A stretch of 64,000 nt of DNA. Source: a virus. The notes below the pieces were generated by a model. The model was given only the letters and a program-made list of their open reading frames with translations, ran no database searches and was not told where the DNA came from. Position 1 is the first letter of the stretch; each line of letters starts with the position of its first letter. The stretch lies in IMG/VR virus record IMGVR_UViG_3300036835_000374, positions 1 through 64,000 of that record; one strand, 5' to 3'. Made by a program: the position numbers and the translations under genes. Below are positions 29,652-36,192 of this stretch, piece after piece.

Positions 29652-31562
29652 GTGACTGACGCACCGAACGTCTGGAAGACCGCATACGGGCCCCTCCCGC
29701 GCCGCGACACGTCACGTCACCTCAAGCGGCTGCGGGGCGTTCTCGCAGGTCGCTGGCGGTACCTACTCCCGATCGGAGCAGCCCCCGCCTGGGGTGCGTG
29801 GATCTACACCGAACACTGGCTCACCGACGTGACATGGCGTGAACCCCTCGCCTACGGCGGCACCGGCGTTCTCGCCCTCAGCGGCACCGTGTGCGCAGCC
29901 GTCCTCGGCGTCCGCAACCCCGCCGCCCTCTACGCCGGCACCTTCACCAGCGGCATCCTCACCTGGTCCGCGTGGCAGGTGACAGACCCGTCCCTGCCAG
30001 GCCTGGCAATCGGCGCCGTTGGCAGCCTGGGTGCCAGCGTCCCCTACTGGGCGTGGCTGGCACGCCACCTCCTCGACCGCGACAAGCTGGCAGCCAAGAC
30101 TGGCAAGCTGGCACCCCCGGACTCTGGCAGCGTGCTGGCACCCGACGACGTGGCAGGCGCCCTCGCTGCCACTGGCACCCCGGGCGCCAGCCTCGACCAG
30201 ATGCACCGCCACCCCGACGGCGCCTGGACCGCCATCGTCAGCCTGCCCGTTGGCAGCAGCCCGCACGACATCGTCGGCAACGCCGGCCGCATGGCGCGCC
30301 TGCAAGCCGCGCTCCGGCTGCCCCCGGGCTGGACCCTGGAAGCCGAAGACGGGGGAGCGTCGCACCACCTGATCGTCACCGCCCGCCCGCCAGCCCCGCC
30401 ACGCGCCGAGGTCGTCATCCCCGACGTGCATCCGATCGTCGACCACCTCGGCGAGTGGGACCCGTGGCAGCCGCTCCTCGCCGCCCTGGACGTCGAGACC
30501 GGCGAGTCCGTGTTCCTGCACCTTCTCGGCCGGGCCGGGATCCTCATCGCGGGCCTGCAGCGCATGGGCAAGAGCGTGCTGCTGTCGGTGATCGTCGCGC
30601 ATCTGGCACTGTCGAAGGCGCGGTTGATCCTCGCTGACGCCAAGCTCGTCGAACTCTCTTTGTGGGCGCCGCTGTGCCAGCGCCCGGACGACTTCGTAGG
30701 CCGGGACCCGGAGGCGTTCCTCGCGAAGCTGCTGGAACTGCAGACCGAGATCGACCAGCGGTACGCGCGGCTCGTTGAGGAAGGCCGCACCAAGGCCGCA
30801 CCGGGCGACAACTGGGAGCCCATCGCTCTCATCGTCGACGAGCTCGCCGCGTTCATCGACATCCCAGACCGAAAACTCCGCGGGAAGATCGTGTCCGTTC
30901 TCCGCGACATCGTCTCCCGCGGTCCCGCATGTCTGGTGCCCGTGATCCTGGCGACACAGAAGCCTGAAGACAAGGTGGTCCCGTCGCAGATCCGCGACGT
31001 GTGCGGGCAGAAGGTCGCACTCGCCACGACCACACCGCAGATGACCGACACGATCCTTGGCCAAGGGTGGGCGTCCCGCGGCGCAACGCCGCACCTGTTC
31101 GGCGAGACCGACAAGGGCTCCGCCTGGATGCTCGAAGACGGCAGCCGGCCGCGGCAGGTGCAGACGTTCCCGTTCGAGCCGCCTGCCCGCCGCGAAGTCA
31201 TCGACTACGCGCACAAGCTGTGGCCCGACCGTCCCGGGGCGCGGGTCCCGCTGCCCGGCGCCGACGAGCCCGATCCGGACCCGGACGGTGGCGGCAGGCC
31301 GCGGCTGCGGTCGGTGCCGTGCTTCCCGGACGGGACACGGATCCCGGACAACCGGGTCGGGTTGTGGCAGGCGATGGACCGTGCCGGTGGTGGCGGGTTC
31401 ACGATCAACGACCTGGTGGCGTTGGGCTTGCCCGGCTACAGCGCCCGCACTTCGGTGGATGGTCCGCTGCAGCAGTGGCGGCGGTCCGGCTGGGTGGTGG
31501 AGATCGGCAAGCACGGTCGGGCGCAGTTGTTCGCTCTGGCCCGGCACGCGAAGGCGGCATGA
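29652..31562 (+). CDS. FtsK/SpoIIIE-type DNA translocase (Tra/TraB-like)
   Basis: Protein of 636 aa from GTG 29652. N-terminal membrane helices lie at about residues 37-53 and 66-135. The motor domain has Walker A GLQRMGKS (301-308) and Walker B IALIVDELAAF (Asp396, Glu397), with the FtsK-type ILATQKPEDKVVPSQIRD (432-449). A C-terminal winged helix (about 565-636: RVGLWQAMDRAGGGGFTIND, LQQWRRSGWVVEIGKHGR) fits DNA-sequence recognition. Tra proteins of this kind move double-stranded plasmid DNA between Streptomyces hyphae. It is about 200 residues shorter than chromosomal FtsK. The 5' part of its gene holds the TGGCA cluster. Confidence 0.9.
   Translation: MTDAPNVWKTAYGPLPRRDTSRHLKRLRGVLAGRWRYLLPIGAAPAWGAWIYTEHWLTDVTWREPLAYGGTGVLALSGTVCAAVLGVRNPAALYAGTFTSGILTWSAWQVTDPSLPGLAIGAVGSLGASVPYWAWLARHLLDRDKLAAKTGKLAPPDSGSVLAPDDVAGALAATGTPGASLDQMHRHPDGAWTAIVSLPVGSSPHDIVGNAGRMARLQAALRLPPGWTLEAEDGGASHHLIVTARPPAPPRAEVVIPDVHPIVDHLGEWDPWQPLLAALDVETGESVFLHLLGRAGILIAGLQRMGKSVLLSVIVAHLALSKARLILADAKLVELSLWAPLCQRPDDFVGRDPEAFLAKLLELQTEIDQRYARLVEEGRTKAAPGDNWEPIALIVDELAAFIDIPDRKLRGKIVSVLRDIVSRGPACLVPVILATQKPEDKVVPSQIRDVCGQKVALATTTPQMTDTILGQGWASRGATPHLFGETDKGSAWMLEDGSRPRQVQTFPFEPPARREVIDYAHKLWPDRPGARVPLPGADEPDPDPDGGGRPRLRSVPCFPDGTRIPDNRVGLWQAMDRAGGGGFTINDLVALGLPGYSARTSVDGPLQQWRRSGWVVEIGKHGRAQLFALARHAKAA
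29973..30255 (-). repeat. Motif cluster B: 12 TGGCA and 3 TGCCA, mainly inverted relative to cluster A
   Basis: TGGCA starts at 29973, 30004, 30020, 30058, 30088, 30101, 30109, 30125, 30136, 30151, 30173 and 30251; TGCCA at 29995, 30032 and 30167. The motif appears in all three frames (TGG-CAG, CTG-GCA, GTT-GGC-A), which points to selection on DNA. The remaining 1.3 kb of the gene has only about three copies. Confidence 0.65.
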
Positions 31563-31563
31563 C

Positions 31564-31893
31564 ATGGAGCAGCACATTCGCACGGCTGCCGAGCAGCAGG
31601 TGCAGATCGGGTACGACATGGCCGGCCGCCCCATGTACGCGCCGCCGGTCCCCTACCAGTACCAGCCCGTGCAGCCGTACCCGTTGCCCCCGATCCGGCA
31701 GCATCCGTGGGGTGCGTACATTGCGGGCGGCTGCCTCGGCGTGCTGGCGTTGACGGTGCTGGTGGTGGCGGTCGCGTTCGTGGTGTTCGGGTTCGCGATC
31801 CTGGCTGCGGTGCTGGCGTTGGCGGTGGTGGCGTTGACGATCTGTCTGTTGGTGTTGCGGGGGATGTGGAGGGATTACCAGAAGAGGCGTTGA
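31564..31893 (+). CDS. Spd-like small membrane protein
   Basis: Protein of 109 aa from ATG 31564, two bases after the translocase gene. A Pro/Tyr/Gln-rich N-terminus (VPYQYQPVQPYPLPPIRQ) is followed by two or three strongly hydrophobic helices (about residues 50-98) and a basic end (RGMWRDYQKRR). This layout is typical of spread (Spd) proteins encoded beside tra genes on Streptomyces plasmids. The function in intramycelial spread is inferred from context. Confidence 0.65.
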   Translation: MEQHIRTAAEQQVQIGYDMAGRPMYAPPVPYQYQPVQPYPLPPIRQHPWGAYIAGGCLGVLALTVLVVAVAFVVFGFAILAAVLALAVVALTICLLVLRGMWRDYQKRR

Positions 31894-31925
31894 CGCGCGT
31901 GCCACACTGGGTGTGTCGAATGCAG

Positions 31926-31952
31926 CCCCCGCCGGTCCCCGTCCGGTGGGGG
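31926..31952 (+). terminator. Terminator after the transfer-like operon
   Basis: CCCCCGCCGG-TCCCCGT-CCGGTGGGGG forms a 10-bp stem with one G-T pair, followed by TTCGTCGTTTT. This is a good intrinsic terminator. Confidence 0.65.
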
Positions 31953-32024
31953 TTCGTCGTTTTCACCCCGGTTGTCGGTGCCAGCCGCTACGATCCGCGG
32001 CATTCGACACCGCTTGGGGGGACC

Positions 32025-32258
32025 ATGCGCCACAGACCGGTTGTCTGCCTGCTTGCTGCCATGCTCGCGCTCGCTGGCTGCTCCGGCGACGACCACAAGC
32101 CGGATCCTGCGGCATGCCGGAAGGCGATCAAAGCGCAGTACGTGCCGGGCACAGCGAAGTTGAAGGGTGAGCCGGAGCGGCCGAAGGAGTGCGATGGTCT
32201 CAGTACGGACCAGGTATCGAGCATCGCGGAGAGCGTGATCGAAGAGCTTTCGAAGTAG
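32025..32258 (+). CDS. Small lipoprotein
   Basis: Protein of 77 aa from ATG 32025. Signal peptide with basic start (MRHRPVVCLLAAM) and a perfect lipobox LALAGC, giving a mature protein from Cys19 of 59 residues with three further Cys-free segments and two Cys (AACRK, KECDG) that could pair. It sits between two terminators, so it is a separate transcription unit, as for lysogenic-conversion genes. Superinfection exclusion at the membrane is a reasonable guess. Confidence 0.75.
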   Translation: MRHRPVVCLLAAMLALAGCSGDDHKPDPAACRKAIKAQYVPGTAKLKGEPERPKECDGLSTDQVSSIAESVIEELSK

Positions 32259-32270
32259 ACGGGCGTGCAG

Positions 32271-32305
32271 CGGCCCCGCTCCGGATCACCGTCCGGGCGG
32301 GGCCG
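32271..32305. terminator. Bidirectional terminator hairpin
   Basis: CGGCCCCGC (32271-32279) and GCGGGGCCG (32297-32305) form a perfect 9-bp stem between the lipoprotein stop and the end of the convergent leftward operon at 32322. Confidence 0.65.
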
Positions 32306-32321
32306 TCGTCACGCGGTGGGC

Positions 32322-32495
32322 TTAGCGTCTCAGTGTCTTCCACGTGAACCAGCGCCAGAGGTCGCGCAGGTGCCACATGCGCGTGCCAGGTCCGGCGCGG
32401 TCGGGTACTGCCGTGATGTAGATGAACGCGACCCAGAACCCGATCAGGACGACGATGGCTGCGCTGGGCAACAGGGCGTTCACGAAGTCGCTCAT
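32322..32495 (-). CDS. Small single-helix membrane protein
   Basis: Protein of 57 aa on the minus strand starting in an ATGA overlap with the upstream gene. It has an N-terminal membrane helix (LLPSAAIVVLIGFWVAFIYI) and a Trp/Arg-rich cytoplasmic tail (MWHLRDLWRWFTWKTLRR). Function is unknown. Confidence 0.55.
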   Translation of the reverse strand: MSDFVNALLPSAAIVVLIGFWVAFIYITAVPDRAGPGTRMWHLRDLWRWFTWKTLRR

Positions 32496-32842
32496 GTGGT
32501 GGGCTCCTCGTCCGGGCGCACCGGGCCCGCGCCGAGGGCTCGCGCCGTGGACTCGTCGAGATATGCCCGGTGCTTACGGACACCCTCCTCGTCGTACGGC
32601 GCGTCCACCCCGATCTCCGCATGGATCCGCTGGTACACGCCGTCCTCGATCAGTTGGATGTCGAGTTTCTCCCACGGTGTCGGGCCGACGAGCGGCGTGA
32701 TGGCCTTGATACGGCCCTCGATCCAGTCGCAGTGCATCGACCAGTTGCCTTTGTAGGCGCTGCGGCGGGCGGTCTGGAGGTCGGTCCATAGGCAGGACAG
32801 TTCCTCGGATAGGGCCTCGCGTAGGGTCTCCAGCTCGTTCAT
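32492..32842 (-). CDS. Hypothetical protein of leftward three-gene operon
   Basis: Protein of 116 aa from ATG 32842 (overlap with upstream stop). Helical and acidic: ELETLREALSEELSCLWTD, KGNWSMHCDWIEGRIKAI, PYDEEGVRKHRAYLDE. The family is not recognised. Confidence 0.65.
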   Translation of the reverse strand: MNELETLREALSEELSCLWTDLQTARRSAYKGNWSMHCDWIEGRIKAITPLVGPTPWEKLDIQLIEDGVYQRIHAEIGVDAPYDEEGVRKHRAYLDESTARALGAGPVRPDEEPTT

Positions 32843-33144
32843 GCGCTCGTCTCCTCGCTGCCCACCGGGCGCTCCGGGGCGGTGGTCGTCTTGCGGAGCC
32901 GTTCGGCCCTCTCCTTGTACCGCTCGTCAGTCTCGATGCCGGCTTCGCGCGCCATCTTCCGAACGTAAGCGGCGGTCCAGCCGGACGCCTTGGTGACCTC
33001 GGTCGGCTTGTGCGCGCCATCCCGGAGCGCGGCGAGCACGAGTGCCTTGAGCGCGTCGCTGGACTGCTTGAGTCGTTCGGCGTCGCGCTGTCGTCGTGCG
33101 CCGGCCGCTGCGATCTCGTCGAGTGTGGGTCCCTGGGTTGCCAT
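32839..33144 (-). CDS. Small HTH protein, first gene of leftward operon
   Basis: Protein of 101 aa from ATG 33144. A helix-rich region (ARRQRDAERLKQSSDAL, KALVLAALRDGA) leads into a HTH-like segment (KPTEVTKASGWTAAYVRKMAREAG). It is divergent from 33251. It may be leaderless: TACCTT lies just before the ATG. It likely regulates the divergent promoters. Confidence 0.6.
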   Translation of the reverse strand: MATQGPTLDEIAAAGARRQRDAERLKQSSDALKALVLAALRDGAHKPTEVTKASGWTAAYVRKMAREAGIETDERYKERAERLRKTTTAPERPVGSEETSA

Positions 33145-33167
33145 GAGAACAAGGTACCGCAACAGGG

Positions 33168-33227
33168 TTGCGATGCCACCCCCTCAGGCGTACAGTCTGA
33201 GTCACGGCAAGCGATAGCAGGTATCGC
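33168..33227 (+). promoter_or_regulatory. Rightward promoter with downstream operator
   Basis: TTGCGA (33168-33173), a 17-bp spacer, then TACAGT (33191-33196) make a good sigma-70-type promoter. GCGATA-GCAGG-TATCGC (33211-33227), an inverted repeat about 8 bp past the expected start site, could be an operator or a leader hairpin. It drives the gene at 33251. Confidence 0.6.
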
Positions 33228-33250
33228 TACCGATGAGCCAAGGGGATTCG

Positions 33251-33634
33251 ATGAACGCCAAGACCCGCACCCGCCGCAACGGCCTCCACGCCGCAGCCAC
33301 CACCAGCAAGGCCCTCGGCTACCGCACCCTCTCCGGCATCATCGCCACCCACGTCGACGCCGGCCGGCTCATCCGCACCGGCGACTTCCTCAACCGCATC
33401 GGCGGCAGCGACCTCCCCGACGGCAAGCAGTCCTGGTTCGGCCGGCACGTCGCGAAGGCCTACCGCGCCGCCACCGGCCGCGAGCCCCTCCGCGTGTGGG
33501 CGCAGCACCGGACGACGGGCAAGTGGATCCACGTCTTCGTGTACGGCGCCATCGACCCCGCCCTGTACGCCGGCCTCCGCTCCTACAAGGGCACCCAGCA
33601 CCTCCTCCGCGCCTCGTACTCGGAGGCTGCCTAG
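33251..33634 (+). CDS. Hypothetical protein
   Basis: Protein of 127 aa from ATG 33251, chosen for AAGGGG upstream (ATG 33233 in frame). The basic start is MNAKTRTRRNGLHAAA. Then GYRTLSGIIATHVDAGRLI, SWFGRHVAKAYRAATGREPL and WAQHRTTGKWIHVFVYGA follow. It may be a winged-helix-like DNA binder. It ends with TAG, in the same frame as the nuclease gene that follows. Confidence 0.65.
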   Translation: MNAKTRTRRNGLHAAATTSKALGYRTLSGIIATHVDAGRLIRTGDFLNRIGGSDLPDGKQSWFGRHVAKAYRAATGREPLRVWAQHRTTGKWIHVFVYGAIDPALYAGLRSYKGTQHLLRASYSEAA

Positions 33635-33715
33635 ACCAACTTCACCGCGCACGACCAGAAGGATCAGCCGACCAGCCCCGCGCTGGCGTACCAGCAACGT
33701 CGTGCTGCGCGTTCC

Positions 33716-34744
33716 ATGGCCCGCTTTCAGGCCCGCCTGGACGAACTCGGTGCAACGCTCCTGGAGGACAGGTGGCTTGGGCGAGACGTTCCTCACCGGG
33801 TCCGCTGCGCAGCCGGCCACGAGTGTTCGCCGCGCCCCAGCGGCGTGATCAGAGGCCAGGGCGTCTGCCTCATCTGCGCAGGCAGGGACCCGCGCGTGTC
33901 CGAGGCTGCGTTCCGGGCCCGGCTCGCACAGTTGGGCGCGACGCTCGTCGAGCCGACCTGGCTCGGCGTCGAGCGTCCTCACCGTGTGATCTGCTCGAAC
34001 GGCCACGAGTGCAGCCCGCGACCACACTCTGTCCAGCAGGGGCAGGGGATCTGCGCGACTTGCGCCCGGCGCAGCCCGGCGCTGGCCGAAGCCAAGTTCC
34101 GCGCCCGGCTGGCCGAGGTGGGTGCGACACTCCTGGAGTCAAGTTGGCTCGGCGCCAGCACGCCTCACCGGGTCCTTTGCGCCGCAGGACACGAGTGCAG
34201 TCCGCGCCCCGGGAACGCCTACTCCGGACACGGCATCTGCGAAGCCTGCGCCAGCCGGTGTACCCGGACGGCAGAAGCTGCCTTCCGGGCCCGGCTGGAG
34301 GAACTGGGTGCGACCCTCCTCGAACCGAAGTGGCTTGGGAACGACCGCCCGCACCGAGTCCTCTGCTCCGCAGGGCATGCGTGTCGTTCACGCCCCGCCC
34401 ACGTACAGCAGGGGCACGGCGTATGTCGCTTCTGCGCCAACAAGGAGTGGGACACCTTCTACGTCGTCGCCAACGGAGACGATCAGTTAGTCAAGTTCGG
34501 CATCACCAATGGCGCTGGGCGCGCTCGCCTGGCGAGGCACCGACGCGACGGGTTCACGACGGTCATACGCCTGTTGCGGGGGCTGCCCTCCGACACGTCC
34601 GTACAGATGGAGGCCGACGTCCTTGCGACGTTGCGTCTCGCGCGCGAAGAGCCAGCGCGTGGCCGGGAGTACTTCCCTGACCATGTGACGGCCCTCGTGC
34701 TCGACATCGTCGACCACTACCCAGGCGTTCCCCGCCCGCGCTGA
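33716..34744 (+). CDS. GIY-YIG (T5orf172-like) nuclease with four zinc-finger repeats
   Basis: Protein of 342 aa from ATG 33716. Four tandem ~58-residue repeats each read FxARLxELGATLLE, WLG, PHRVxC, GHECSPRP, GxGIC-xxC, a probable Cys4/His zinc module. The C-terminal ~95 residues (WDTFYVVANGDDQLVKFGIT, ARLARHRRDGFTTVIRLL, GREYFPDHV) match the GIY-YIG T5orf172/MUG113 domain. It carries a TTA Leu codon at 34487-34489, so expression would depend on bldA tRNA. ATG 33716 lacks a Shine-Dalgarno site; the frame is open back to the TAG at 33632. It is probably a homing-type mobile nuclease gene. Confidence 0.8.
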   Translation: MARFQARLDELGATLLEDRWLGRDVPHRVRCAAGHECSPRPSGVIRGQGVCLICAGRDPRVSEAAFRARLAQLGATLVEPTWLGVERPHRVICSNGHECSPRPHSVQQGQGICATCARRSPALAEAKFRARLAEVGATLLESSWLGASTPHRVLCAAGHECSPRPGNAYSGHGICEACASRCTRTAEAAFRARLEELGATLLEPKWLGNDRPHRVLCSAGHACRSRPAHVQQGHGVCRFCANKEWDTFYVVANGDDQLVKFGITNGAGRARLARHRRDGFTTVIRLLRGLPSDTSVQMEADVLATLRLAREEPARGREYFPDHVTALVLDIVDHYPGVPRPR

Positions 34745-34871
34745 GCGCCCGGCTGCCGACGACAAGCCGGCCCGCACCACCACCGGCCTCGCCACCGTCA
34801 CCGTCCTCTACCCCGTCGACCTCCCCATCGCCGGCCGCATCAGCCTGCTGGCTGACGCCCTCGCCGCCTGA
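34740..34871 (+). pseudogene. Orphan 3' coding fragment after the nuclease gene
   Basis: The frame ending at TGA 34869-34871 encodes a convincing protein end (RTTTGLATVTVLYPVDLP, ISLLADALAA) with normal codon bias. I find no start codon or ribosome-binding site for it. It may be the 3' part of a gene that the nuclease gene interrupted; the matching 5' part is not evident. Confidence 0.4.
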
Positions 34872-34890
34872 CCCAACCCCAGGAGAACCC

Positions 34891-35070
34891 ATGCTCTACG
34901 CACGCGTCACCGCCTACCTCGACGACACCGGCACCCACACCATCAGCGGCATGATCACCGCCAGCGGCGGCCGCTACGACGACATCAAGCACATCCGCTG
35001 GGACGACGGCATCACGTCCCACGTCGCCGAGCACGACCGCGGCACCACCTGGGACTACGACGAGGACTGA
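34891..35070 (+). CDS. Small hypothetical protein
   Basis: Protein of 59 aa from ATG 34891 with AGGAG upstream. Beta-rich: MLYARVTAYLDDTGTHTISG, DIKHIRWDDGITSHVAEHD. It is acidic at the end. Function is unknown. Confidence 0.55.
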   Translation: MLYARVTAYLDDTGTHTISGMITASGGRYDDIKHIRWDDGITSHVAEHDRGTTWDYDED

Positions 35071-35079
35071 CCCACCGCA

Positions 35080-35101
35080 GGCCCGCCCACCCGGGCGGGC
35101 C
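35080..35101 (+). terminator. Short hairpin
   Basis: GGCCCGCC (35080-35087) and GGCGGGCC (35094-35101) make an 8-bp perfect stem between two small genes. Confidence 0.45.
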
Positions 35102-35128
35102 CGCCTACCGCGAGAACGGAGCCCTGAC

Positions 35129-35440
35129 ATGATCAGCCTCGCACCCGCATACGCCGCCCGAGCGACCAACCACCTCGCCCGCCTGGGCTGGACCGCCATC
35201 GCCACGGCCGACTACATCGAGGTTCGTATCCCCATCGAGGCGACCGGGCAGCAGGCCGCCGCGAAGAGGGGCGACTGCCTGTACGTGTGGCCCACGGCGG
35301 AGGGCATGCGGTGGGAGATCCGGCCGCCCGGCGCACCGCAGGGCCAGGGTGAGGTGCTGGATCTGCCGGGCTCGCACTACGTGCAGCTCGTCGCCGAAAT
35401 CGACTACCTGTTGCAGCCGACACACGACCCCGCACCGTGA
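35129..35440 (+). CDS. Hypothetical protein
   Basis: Protein of 103 aa from ATG 35129 (AACGGAG upstream). N-terminal helix ARATNHLARLGWTAIATAD, then strands YIEVRIPIEATG and CLYVWPTAEGMRWEIRPPG. Function is unknown. Confidence 0.55.
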   Translation: MISLAPAYAARATNHLARLGWTAIATADYIEVRIPIEATGQQAAAKRGDCLYVWPTAEGMRWEIRPPGAPQGQGEVLDLPGSHYVQLVAEIDYLLQPTHDPAP

Positions 35441-35495
35441 ACTCAGCGCACACACCGTTCGCCGCCTGACCGCCCGACACGACAGGATGAACCCC

Positions 35496-35783
35496 ATGAC
35501 CACCCTCAAGGCCGCCACCGACTGCCTGCGCGCCACCCTCACCGCCGCCCAGGAGGAACGGGCCCAGCGCCCCGACCTCGTGTCCGGACCGGACGGTCCC
35601 GAGTGCGAGTGGGCCGCCTACGAGCGGGCGCGCATGCACGCGAAGGTCAACGAGATCCGCACCGATCGCGGCCTGCCGCACGTGCCGCTTGAGGACATCA
35701 TGCGCGTCGAACGGCAGGCGGTCGGCCACGCCGACTACAGCCTCAAGTTCGCGTTCTACTGCGCCGAGCTCACCACCGCCTGA
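35496..35783 (+). CDS. Hypothetical protein
   Basis: Protein of 95 aa from ATG 35496 with AGGA upstream (ATG 35487 in frame). Helical: LKAATDCLRATLTAAQEER, WAAYERARMHAKVNEIR, EDIMRVERQAVGHADYSLK. Last gene of the rightward operon. Confidence 0.55.
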   Translation: MTTLKAATDCLRATLTAAQEERAQRPDLVSGPDGPECEWAAYERARMHAKVNEIRTDRGLPHVPLEDIMRVERQAVGHADYSLKFAFYCAELTTA

Positions 35784-35798
35784 CCCCTCGCACGCCAG

Positions 35799-35836
35799 AG
35801 GCCCCGCTCCTCCTCGCCCGAGGAAGACCGGGGCCT
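35799..35836. terminator. Bidirectional terminator hairpin
   Basis: AGGCCCCG (35799-35806) pairs with CGGGGCCT (35829-35836), with an inner TCCTC/GAGGA stem. It separates the rightward early genes from the convergent gene at 35853. Confidence 0.6.
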
Positions 35837-35852
35837 TCGCCCTGCGCGCACC

Positions 35853-36056
35853 TCAGTCGATGAACGACCCATCCGCCCGCCGCCGATGCCGCGAATCGAG
35901 GTGCTTGCACTGCGGGCAATGCCGCATCCCACCCCGCTTCACCACCCACGAGATCCCCGCCGTCATCAAATGCATGAACCCCACCCCCAAGTTCTGCCCC
36001 AGCCGAGAGAACCCCGGCATCGTGCACGTCTGACAATCCCGACAGCCACCAGCCAT
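35853..36056 (-). CDS. Small zinc-ribbon protein
   Basis: Protein of 67 aa from ATG 36056. N-terminal CRDCQTCTMPGF and C-terminal GMRHCPQCKHLDSRH CxxC pairs flank a hydrophobic stretch (LGVGFMHLMTAGISWVV). It may be a two-CxxC zinc fold or a membrane-associated one. It is downstream of the tailspike gene. Confidence 0.6.
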   Translation of the reverse strand: MAGGCRDCQTCTMPGFSRLGQNLGVGFMHLMTAGISWVVKRGGMRHCPQCKHLDSRHRRRADGSFID

Positions 36057-36140
36057 CACAAACCCCCCAACCACAGCGCACCCCCTGCGCGCAGTGCCGG
36101 AAGGCTACCGCCACAGACCGGACGCCCGCGGGGAAACGAC

Positions 36141-36177
36141 GGGACCCCGGAGCCGCCGCCGAGCGCCCCGGGGTCCC
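36141..36177 (-). terminator. Terminator of the tailspike gene
   Basis: GGGACCCCGG (36141-36150) and CCGGGGTCCC (36168-36177) form a perfect 10-bp stem 16 bp after the tailspike stop. Confidence 0.6.
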
Positions 36178-36192
36178 ACACCCGCCCGCCGC

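Noticed and set aside
29228-30255. CRISPR array as explanation for the short repeats
   Set aside because: The units are 5-6 bp, unevenly spaced, occur on both strands and lie in two clear genes. There are no spacers of constant length.
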